DNA from: DATFBY01 sp035253585 | GTDB taxonomy: Bacteria > Gemmatimonadota > Gemmatimonadetes > Gemmatimonadales > Gemmatimonadaceae | Direction: 5' to 3' | Assembly (NCBI GenBank): GCA_035253585.1 | Contig: DATFBY010000008.1 | Location: 61,225 to 125,224 of the forward strand | Length of the DNA stretch: 64,000 nt | Shown: positions 45,326 through 52,114 of the stretch, in pieces | Position numbering within the stretch: the first letter of the stretch is position 1 | Layout: the number at the start of each line of letters is the position of its first letter | Program-made: the position numbers and the translations under genes | The notes under the pieces: model-generated | What the model was told of the DNA's origin: nothing | Seen by the model: the letters and a program-made list of their open reading frames with translations, nothing else | Databases searched by the model: none

Positions 45326-46482
45326 GGGCGCACCTGACCGATCCGCACCGGCTTGTCGATCGGATCACCCCATTCGTCGAAGCGGATCTCTCCGGTGACG
45401 CCATCGAACGCGGGCGTCGTTCTTCCGACCGATGCAATCCATTCACGGATGCGATGCCGGTCGGGGCCGACCGCGAGCGCGGCGCGGCCGATCAACATGG
45501 CGGCATCGTACGAGAGCGCTGCCTGATGATTCGGCGGCTCGGCGTGCCGCTCACGATACTCGGCCGCGAAGCGTTGGCTGGGCGTTGGCGACGAGCTCGG
45601 CGACTCGTCAGGCGCCACGTAGAACGACGTGAATCGCACGCCCTCGAATTCCTTGGCGGCGGTCGGATCGGTACCCAGGCGCGCTACGTCGTCCGTGCCC
45701 AGAATCGGGGGATTGAGACCCGTGCGCCGCAGCGCACGGATGAGGTCGACCGCGTCGGTCGATCCGCCGATGATCACCACGGCGTCTATGCCGCGGAGCA
45801 TCAGACGCTGCGCGTATGCATCCCACTCCGTGAAGCCCGCGAGATACGGATCGTGCTCGACGATTCGCGCGCCGCGCGCCTCGACGTCGGGGAGGAAATT
45901 ACGCGAGAAACCGCGGCCAAAGAGATCGTTGCGGAAGACGACCGCCACGCGGCGCGCCTTGAGCGAATCCGCGGTGTAGCGGGCGAGCGCCTTGGCCGCG
46001 TCGATGTCGGTCGGGCAAACCCGGAAAACCCATTCGCTGGAGCGCGTGACTTCGGGATTCGTGGCGGTCGGTGAGATTGCGACGACCCCCCGTGCTCCCC
46101 GCTGCTCCACATCGCCGTAGATCGCCGCCGCTTCCATCGTTTGGGCGCTGCCGGTGTGTCCTACGACACCGATCACTTGCGCATCGTCGCGGAAGTGCGC
46201 GGCGACGATGACCTGGGAGCTCTGCTCGACTGGCGCGAGCCGGACGCCGAATGGCGACGATCCACGCGGCCGCGCTGCGTTCAGATGGTCGACAGCTATC
46301 TGTACGCCCAACGCGTACGAGCTCGCGTCGCCCGCTCTGGAGGCGGCTACACCAATGAAGAGTGTATCACGCGGCGAGAGGCGCGACGCGATGCTTCCCC
46401 CTCCTTCGCACGCGGCGAGGAAGAGAAGCGCGAGGACACTTGCTGATTTGACTGGGAGCGCGCGTGGGCGCGGATCTGACAT
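45322..46482 (-). CDS. LivJ/LivK-like substrate-binding lipoprotein
   Basis: A 386-residue lipoprotein (LFLAACEGG). The two-lobed type I binding fold of branched-chain amino-acid receptors is seen in DTLFIGVAASRAGDASSYAL, VIGVVGHTGSAQTMEAAAIY, VVAISPTATNPEVT and RVAVVFRNDLFGRGFSRNFL. No ABC permease or ATPase of the Liv type is adjacent; instead the gene is coupled to a chemoreceptor. The likely job is ligand capture for sensing rather than uptake. Ligand probably an amino acid or aromatic compound. Confidence 0.85.
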   Translation of the reverse strand: MSDPRPRALPVKSASVLALLFLAACEGGGSIASRLSPRDTLFIGVAASRAGDASSYALGVQIAVDHLNAARPRGSSPFGVRLAPVEQSSQVIVAAHFRDDAQVIGVVGHTGSAQTMEAAAIYGDVEQRGARGVVAISPTATNPEVTRSSEWVFRVCPTDIDAAKALARYTADSLKARRVAVVFRNDLFGRGFSRNFLPDVEARGARIVEHDPYLAGFTEWDAYAQRLMLRGIDAVVIIGGSTDAVDLIRALRRTGLNPPILGTDDVARLGTDPTAAKEFEGVRFTSFYVAPDESPSSSPTPSQRFAAEYRERHAEPPNHQAALSYDAAMLIGRAALAVGPDRHRIREWIASVGRTTPAFDGVTGEIRFDEWGDPIDKPVRIGQVRP

Positions 46483-46541
46483 GACAGGCTTTTAATGACA
46501 CCTGCATGACGCTGGAAAGGATTAAGAGGCAACGTGATGGG

Positions 46542-46642
46542 GTGCGCCATCCGCCATCCGCCATCGGCCATCCGGGAACTGCACACCTGACCACTCCGAA
46601 TCCGCCGTTCCCGGATGGCCGATGGCGGATGGCGGATGGCAC
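46542..46642. repeat. Heptad-armed hairpin repeat, copy 5 (GCCATCC type)
   Basis: Left arm is GCCATCC heptamers (from 46542), right arm GGATGGC/GGATGGCC units to 46642. The core GCACACCTGACCACTCCGAA followed by CCGCCGTTCCC matches copies 1, 3 and 4. It sits downstream of the ABC-2 permease gene (ends 46655) and upstream of the binding-protein gene (start 46482). Confidence 0.86.
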
Positions 46643-46654
46643 TTCGTTGTATCC

Positions 46655-47467
46655 CTATCCTCCTGCACTCGCATACCTCCTCATTGCCGCCCGCCATACC
46701 GCCCGAGACGCCATGAACGAGAGGACGCCGACGGCGAGCGACAGGAGAGCGGTTCCGGTGTGGAGCCGGCCGGTGAGCGCCGACGCGGGGATCGTCGTAG
46801 TCCACGCGATCGGCAGGAGATAGACGAAGAGAAAACGGAGGACGCCCGGGTACGCGCTCACCGGATAGCGTGCCGCCTCGAAAACGGCGTCGAACAGCAC
46901 CGCGATGTTCTCCACCGCGACGAACCAGAAGGCGAGGCTCATCAGGGTGAGCCAGATGGCGTACACCACGATCACTGCCGACACCATCATGGCAGCGAAC
47001 GTCGCGATCGCGCCGACCGAGGGAATGCGATCCATCCGAATCAGCGCATAGCCGGCGAGCGCGAGCCCGAGCACGATGTCGGCGATCCGCCAGACATCGA
47101 GCCGCCGGAACGTCATGAAGAATTGCGCGTCGACCGGCCGCACCAGAATCAGATCGAGCCCGCCGCTCTTCACCTCATCGGCGAGTCGACCGATCCCAGG
47201 ACGAAGCACGGTCTCAATGACGCCGTTCAGCGCGTTGAACACACCGAGCAGCACGACGACTTCCCAGTAATCCCATCCGCCCAACCGTTCGGTGTGGCTG
47301 AAGAAGAGCTCTAGTGTGAGCAGCGCGGCAGACATCCAGAAGATCGTTCCCACCACGCTCGCCACGAAGTTCGCGCGGTACTGCATCTCCTCGACCAGGT
47401 TCGCGCGCCAGAACGCGCGCAAAACGTCGCCCAGGTCTCGGCGACGCTCGAGACGCGACGCACTCAT
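46655..47467 (-). CDS. ABC-2 type exporter permease, second subunit
   Basis: A 270-residue protein with six hydrophobic segments. The blocks RANLVEEMQYRANFVASVVG, VKSGGLDLILVRPVDAQFFM and YPVSAYPGVLRFLFVYLLP are typical of the ABC-2 (DUF990/YdhP-like) permease family. The ATG at 47467 overlaps the stop of the partner permease (ATGA). It completes an ATPase-permease-permease operon. The frame reaching 47542 is an artefact. Substrate unknown. Confidence 0.85.
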   Translation of the reverse strand: MSASRLERRRDLGDVLRAFWRANLVEEMQYRANFVASVVGTIFWMSAALLTLELFFSHTERLGGWDYWEVVVLLGVFNALNGVIETVLRPGIGRLADEVKSGGLDLILVRPVDAQFFMTFRRLDVWRIADIVLGLALAGYALIRMDRIPSVGAIATFAAMMVSAVIVVYAIWLTLMSLAFWFVAVENIAVLFDAVFEAARYPVSAYPGVLRFLFVYLLPIAWTTTIPASALTGRLHTGTALLSLAVGVLSFMASRAVWRAAMRRYASAGG

Positions 47468-48300
47468 CCGCCCACCGCGCCGTAGCGCTGGATGCCGCGC
47501 GTCCATGCCAGCCGATAGATGCCGAACCAGATGACGAGCCACACGGTCTGTCCTAGGAATCCGAGCATGAGCTCGTTAGGCGTGTCGACCTGTCCGGTGA
47601 GCACTTCGACCGGGAAAGAAAGCGTGTATCGGAACCAGAGGACGCCGGCGACGGTGGCGACAGCCGGCGGAAGGAGTGTGAGCGGAGCGAGTCGTCCCGA
47701 GAGGAACATGGAGATGCCCCATTGCAGCTCGCTCACTGCCGTGGCGCGCGTGGTCCAGAAGGCGAGCAGCCCTGTTGCGTACCCGTTCAGGAAGCGGATT
47801 CCGGCTGCGCCGACAGTCGCGGCGAGCGTGAGCGCGATTCGTCCCGGTGTCAGATCGAGTCGCACCGCGGGCCAGGCCAGCGCCAACGCCAGCCAGATCA
47901 GCGCCAACATGGTCGCGGTCCTCGCTTTGTACGCGAGGTTGTCGCACATGGCTTCGAGAATCGGTGGGATCGGGCGCGCCAATCGAAAGTTGATCTCGCC
48001 GTTTCTGATCCAGCGATCGATGTAATAGGCGTCCCAGGCCACGGTGAGCTGATTGATCAGCGTGACAGCGAAGAAATAGCGCGCGAAGTCGCTCCGCTCG
48101 TAGCCACCGACGGCCCCAGCACCGGCGATGGACCACCAGATGCCTAACGAAATGAGCGAGTCGAGCACACTCCACGACATCCAGATCACGATCGCCGCGC
48201 GATATTGGAGATCGACCAGCCAGGCGGCGCGGATGAGAGCGCGGACGAGCGACAGGAACCGCGAGATTCGAGATTCGAGATTCGAGATTCGGTGGCTCAT
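47464..48300 (-). CDS. ABC-2 type exporter permease, first subunit (repeat-derived N-terminus)
   Basis: A 278-residue permease with about six hydrophobic segments. GEINFRLARPIPPILEAMCD and FPVEVLTGQVDTPNELMLGF are ABC-2 family blocks. The first 13 residues (MSHRISNLESRIS) are encoded by the GAATCTC heptamers of repeat copy 6. They look foreign to the fold: the native start was probably near FLSLVRALIRAAWL and the element supplied a new one. It is coupled to the ATPase gene by ATGA (48297-48300). Confidence 0.82.
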   Translation of the reverse strand: MSHRISNLESRISRFLSLVRALIRAAWLVDLQYRAAIVIWMSWSVLDSLISLGIWWSIAGAGAVGGYERSDFARYFFAVTLINQLTVAWDAYYIDRWIRNGEINFRLARPIPPILEAMCDNLAYKARTATMLALIWLALALAWPAVRLDLTPGRIALTLAATVGAAGIRFLNGYATGLLAFWTTRATAVSELQWGISMFLSGRLAPLTLLPPAVATVAGVLWFRYTLSFPVEVLTGQVDTPNELMLGFLGQTVWLVIWFGIYRLAWTRGIQRYGAVGG

Positions 48301-48363
48301 GCCCCTCGCGACGATGGCTCTTCGGCCTCCGCCGAATGTCGAATCTCGAATCTCGAATCTCGC
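48261..48363. repeat. Heptad-armed hairpin repeat, copy 6 (GAGATTC type), inside coding sequence
   Basis: Left arm 48261-48292 has four GAGATTC units and right arm to 48363 three GAATCTC units. The core is diverged, keeping a TTCGGCCTCCGCCG-like stretch. The element encodes the last residues of the ABC ATPase (FEGRDSRFEIRHS and on) and the first of the permease (MSHRISNLESRIS). Both reading frames stay open through the arms. Confidence 0.85.
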
Positions 48364-49343
48364 CCCTCGAAGGCCACCGCGATCACTTCCTCGATCGGCG
48401 GATCCTGGATCGAGAGATCGACCACCGGAAGCTCGGCGAGAATGCGCGCGGCGGCGACGGTTGCATCGGCGCGTGGAACCTCGAGCGTCGCATTTGGAAA
48501 GCTGTATTCGCAGATCTCACCGAACCGCTCCAGCAACTCCCGCGTCACTCCTTCGCCGAGCACCAGCTCCAGCCGCTTGGTGCGAGCAATCCGCGCGACC
48601 AGCGCGTCCAGCGCGCCGTCGTACAGCAGATGTCCCCGGTTGATGATCAATACGCGCGAAGCGAGCGCGGTGACGTCGGCCATGTAGTGCGACGTCAGCA
48701 GGACCGTCGCGCCGTGACGCTCTCGATAGGCACGCAGAAATCCGCGGATCGCTTCTTGGGCGGTGACGTCCAGCCCCAACGTCGGCTCATCGAGGAAGAG
48801 CACCTCGGGACGATGCAGCAGCGCCGCTACCAGCTCGCACTTCATTCGTTCGCCCAGAGAGAGCTGACGAACCGGCTTGTCCACGACCTCCTCCAGCGCG
48901 AGCAGCCGCACCAGCTCGCCGCGTCGCTCGGCGTACTCGTCAGGCGTCAATGCGTAGATGGCGGCGTTGAGCTGCCACGTCTCCTCGGGCGGCAGATCCC
49001 ACATGAGCTGCTGTTTGTTGCCGAGGAGTAGTGCTATGCGCCGCTTGAACTCGGCGCCGCCGGTCCAGGGCTCGAAGCCGGAGACCAGTGCATGGCCGCT
49101 GGTTGGATGAAGAAGTCCAGCGAGCATCTTGAGCGTAGTCGTCTTCCCGGCGCCGTTGGGCCCGAGGAAGGCGACGATCTCACCACGCTCGATGGCAAAG
49201 GAGACGTTCTCCACCGCACGAACTTCGCGGTACCGCGGCCGCGCGAGCGCCCGCAATGCGCCACCGATGCCGGTATCGCGCACCTTTACCTGATAGAGCT
49301 TCGTGAGTGCTTGGGCGGAGATGGCGGACGAGACGGAGGGCAT
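48297..49343 (-). CDS. ABC-2 exporter ATPase (repeat-derived C-terminus)
   Basis: A 348-residue ATPase. Walker A is GPNGAGKTT (61-69), the signature LSLGERM (161-167) and Walker B VLFLDEPT (181-188), followed by TSHY with the switch histidine. The form with a long N-terminal loop (DTGIGGALRALARPRYREVR) matches the ATPases that serve DUF990-type permeases. The final 24 residues or so come from repeat copy 6. Start ATG 49343 is chosen on homology; no ribosome site is obvious. Confidence 0.87.
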   Translation of the reverse strand: MPSVSSAISAQALTKLYQVKVRDTGIGGALRALARPRYREVRAVENVSFAIERGEIVAFLGPNGAGKTTTLKMLAGLLHPTSGHALVSGFEPWTGGAEFKRRIALLLGNKQQLMWDLPPEETWQLNAAIYALTPDEYAERRGELVRLLALEEVVDKPVRQLSLGERMKCELVAALLHRPEVLFLDEPTLGLDVTAQEAIRGFLRAYRERHGATVLLTSHYMADVTALASRVLIINRGHLLYDGALDALVARIARTKRLELVLGEGVTRELLERFGEICEYSFPNATLEVPRADATVAAARILAELPVVDLSIQDPPIEEVIAVAFEGRDSRFEIRHSAEAEEPSSRGA

Positions 49344-49379
49344 GCAGCAATAGTAACCGGACATGTAGGCAAAGCCGTA

Positions 49380-49474
49380 AACAGCGGCATGGGGCATGAG
49401 GCATCGGGGTCTTGGCGGAGAGTATCAGTTGCCGAGAGCCGGATGCCTCATGCCCCATGCCTCATGCCGCTGTT
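49380..49474. repeat. Heptad-armed hairpin repeat, copy 7 (GGCATGN type)
   Basis: Outer ends AACAGCGGCATG and CATGCCGCTGTT pair perfectly. Arms are GGCATGG/GGCATGA/GGCATCG heptamers and inverses. The core is diverged; its complement has ACTGAT and CTCCGCC like the family. It occupies the gap between the zinc-peptidase gene stop (49483) and the ATPase start (49343). Confidence 0.8.
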
Positions 49475-49482
49475 GCTTCACT

Positions 49483-50550
49483 CTAGTGCCCAACGCGAAG
49501 CTTCGTCAGCAGCTCCTGCGACCAAAGCGGAAGTGTGGACCTGGGCAAGCGTGCATTGTTTTTCGCCGCCGCCTCATTGTACGTGGCGAGAAAACCCGCC
49601 GGATCGCACATCACCTCTAGGAGACGCGCTTTTCCGAATTCCTGCTCGATCGTCACCGCCATCCGCCAGCCCACGGTGTACCACGGCCCCTGCACACCGA
49701 AGAACTTCATCGCCATCTGCTGAATGGAGTCGCGCGCGACGATTCGCGCATCGGCGACGTCGAGGAGGAAGCGCTCCACCGATCGCAGATCGCGGTCGAT
49801 GTTCCCAACCTCGCGGTCCCAGCGGTTGCGGTCAGCCGTGTCGCTCAGCGCATGCGGATGGATGCTCGGGCCGCCGGCAGCAGCGAGCATCGCCAGCCCC
49901 TCACCGAACGCACCCGTGTACAGTCGCGCGGTACGCACGCTCTCGGGCAGATCAGTGCGCGGCGGCCCGCTGCACGCCGTCCCATATCCAATGTGATGTA
50001 GCTCGTGCGCGAGCGTGTTCTCGATCTGCGCCGGCGTGCTACGGGGATCGATGTAGATCAACATCGCCAGCGTCGAATCCGATTGGTACACGAAGCTGTT
50101 CGTGATCGGCTTGATCATGGGTATCAAGCTGACGCGTATTCGGGCGTGCGCCGGCAGATACGCGAGTGCTCGGCGTGCGGCACTGGTGACGTCGATCGTC
50201 CGCCATCGTTCGACTGCGGCGCGAAGCTCTGTCACACGCTGCAGCAGGGTGTCCGATTCCATGAACGCCCTGAACGCCGGGTCGTCGAACGCGCGACCCA
50301 TCGCCGCTTCACGCGCCTTGAGCAACCGATAGCCTTCGGTTGCAAACAGCTTGCTCCAGGCGCTCTCCGGCACCGAGGCACGTCGTGCCCGCGCATTCAG
50401 AATCGCCAGCGCTGCCTCGGCCTCGTCGCGTACGAGACGCACCTGCACGCGATCGGCGACGTTGCTGTCGTTAGGCGATGATACTGCCTGAGGATGCGTG
50501 CAGGCGATCGTGAGCAGAACGATGGGCAGGAGCGTCGCTCCGGGCTTCAC
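49483..50550 (-). CDS. Lipoprotein with HExxH zinc-peptidase motif (DUF5700-like)
   Basis: A 355-residue protein from a GTG at 50550 that overlaps the upstream stop (GTGA, 50547-50550). Lipobox LLTIACTH. NTLAHELHHIGYG carries a metallopeptidase zinc motif; a third ligand may be the glutamate in GAFGEGLAML. The layout resembles the putative zinc peptidases of DUF5700. It probably acts at the outer surface or periplasm. The frame reaching 50598 is an artefact. Confidence 0.7.
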   Translation of the reverse strand: MKPGATLLPIVLLTIACTHPQAVSSPNDSNVADRVQVRLVRDEAEAALAILNARARRASVPESAWSKLFATEGYRLLKAREAAMGRAFDDPAFRAFMESDTLLQRVTELRAAVERWRTIDVTSAARRALAYLPAHARIRVSLIPMIKPITNSFVYQSDSTLAMLIYIDPRSTPAQIENTLAHELHHIGYGTACSGPPRTDLPESVRTARLYTGAFGEGLAMLAAAGGPSIHPHALSDTADRNRWDREVGNIDRDLRSVERFLLDVADARIVARDSIQQMAMKFFGVQGPWYTVGWRMAVTIEQEFGKARLLEVMCDPAGFLATYNEAAAKNNARLPRSTLPLWSQELLTKLRVGH

Positions 50551-51194
50551 GTCGCCGTCTTGCCGCGCAGCACGTTCAAGGCGATGACCAGCTCCCACCC
50601 CGACAACAGCGCGATCGCTCCCAGTGTGGCACGACTGGACTCATGGAAGAAAAGCACGCCGATGAGCCCACCCGCCGCCGCGATCCATGCCAGCACCGCC
50701 AACGTCCGCGTGGGTGCCTGCCTCCACTCTGCCGCACCGAGCACGATCGCACCCAAGGCTACGAGGAAGTTGCCGAACCGCGCCGCCATCAGCCCTATTG
50801 GATGCGTCGCATCGAAAATGGTTGCCGCCCCCGCATCGCCTGCCGCGAACCGCTCGGCCAAATGCAGCCCGGAGCCCGCCATGTATGCGATATTGAGAGC
50901 ATTGATGACGACGCCGATGGTGATGACGATCAGCGCCCCGATGATCGCAGCTCGGTTCTCGGCACGCGGGCCATCCACGAGCAGGAGGCGCAGCCAAATC
51001 CCGACGGCCACCAACCCCGAGCCCGCGAGCATCAGGAGATGAATCGCGCGCCAGTCCTTCCCTTCGTTGATCGTCCGCAGCTGCGACGCGGCATCTCCGG
51101 CCAGAACCGGATGCATCACGGCGCCCACTCCGAGCAGGGCGGCGCCGAGCAGCAGCATGATCGCGAGGAGACGCGAGAGAGCTCGCTCAGTCAT
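50547..51194 (-). CDS. Multi-pass membrane protein of unknown function
   Basis: A 215-residue protein starting MTERALSRLLAIMLLLGAAL. About six hydrophobic segments are seen, with short loops (GDAASQLRTINEGKDWRAIH; GDAGAATIFDATHPIG). DUF998/DUF4386-like proteins have such a layout, but no decisive motif is visible. It is translationally coupled to the zinc-peptidase lipoprotein. Only 47 bases separate its start from the divergent SDR gene. Confidence 0.6.
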   Translation of the reverse strand: MTERALSRLLAIMLLLGAALLGVGAVMHPVLAGDAASQLRTINEGKDWRAIHLLMLAGSGLVAVGIWLRLLLVDGPRAENRAAIIGALIVITIGVVINALNIAYMAGSGLHLAERFAAGDAGAATIFDATHPIGLMAARFGNFLVALGAIVLGAAEWRQAPTRTLAVLAWIAAAGGLIGVLFFHESSRATLGAIALLSGWELVIALNVLRGKTAT

Positions 51195-51241
51195 GAGACG
51201 CAATTCTCCATGCCGGTCGAGGTTCCGCTAGTGGTTGCGCC

Positions 51242-52114
51242 GTGTCGAATCACGTGAGTGATGCAATGCGCGGGCGCGTCTGCGTCATCACCGGCGCCAC
51301 CCGCGGACTCGGCCGCGCTACCGCACTCGGGCTCGCCAGCAAGGGAGCGCGCGTCGTCCTCATGGTGCGCGACACCGAGGCCGGCTCGCGAGTTCGCGCG
51401 GAGATCTCGGCCGCGACCGGAAACGACGACGTGACGGTGATGCCGCTCGATCTCGCCTCCTTCGAGTCGGTGCACAGTGCCGCGCGCGATCTGCGCCAGC
51501 GCTTCTCCGCCCTGCACGTTCTCATCAACAATGCGGGCGTAAACCTGGCGCGTCGCGCGGTGAGTGTCGACGGACACGAGATGACCCTGGCCGTCAACCA
51601 TCTCGGGCCATTCTTGCTCACTCGCCTGCTCGAGCCGATGCTCCGGGCCGGGGCGCCGTCCCGCGTTGTGGTGGTGACGTCGATCTTCGAGCGCATGGGG
51701 CGCATCCACTTCCAGGATCTGCAGCTGGAGCGCGGATACAACGCCATTCGCGCCTACACGCAGTCGAAGCTCGCCAACATTCTCTTCACGTACGCGCTCG
51801 CCGAGCGTTTGAAGGGAGCGGGCGTCACTGTCAATTGCGTCCACCCTGGATTGGTCGCTACCGACCTGATGCGCGATCTCCCCCGCTGGGTGCGGGCTAT
51901 ATACGAGCCGTTTCTGTCGACGCCGGAGCGTGCGGCCGCTGCCATCGTTCGACTGGCATCAGCCCCGGAGCTCTCAACGGTGACCGGACGTTACTTCGCC
52001 GGCGCGCGCGAGACGCGATCGTCAGGCAGATCGTACGACGTCGAGACACGCGAGCGCCTCTGGCGCGTGAGCGAAACGCTCACGGGCCAGAGTGGCGCGC
52101 TCAATCCTGCCTGA
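51242..52114 (+). CDS. Short-chain dehydrogenase/reductase, retinol-dehydrogenase-like
   Basis: A 290-residue SDR from GTG 51242; an ATG at 51266 is possible. CVITGATRGLGRATALG binds the cofactor, NNAGVNLARR is the NNAG block, and catalytic residues are the Ser in VVVTSIFE and the Tyr/Lys in AYTQSKLANILF. CVHPGLVATDL completes the fold. Overall shape is close to RDH/WW-oxidoreductase relatives with NADP(H). Substrate unknown. It overlaps the convergent ADOP 4 gene by 14 bases. Confidence 0.87.
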   Translation: MSNHVSDAMRGRVCVITGATRGLGRATALGLASKGARVVLMVRDTEAGSRVRAEISAATGNDDVTVMPLDLASFESVHSAARDLRQRFSALHVLINNAGVNLARRAVSVDGHEMTLAVNHLGPFLLTRLLEPMLRAGAPSRVVVVTSIFERMGRIHFQDLQLERGYNAIRAYTQSKLANILFTYALAERLKGAGVTVNCVHPGLVATDLMRDLPRWVRAIYEPFLSTPERAAAAIVRLASAPELSTVTGRYFAGARETRSSGRSYDVETRERLWRVSETLTGQSGALNPA

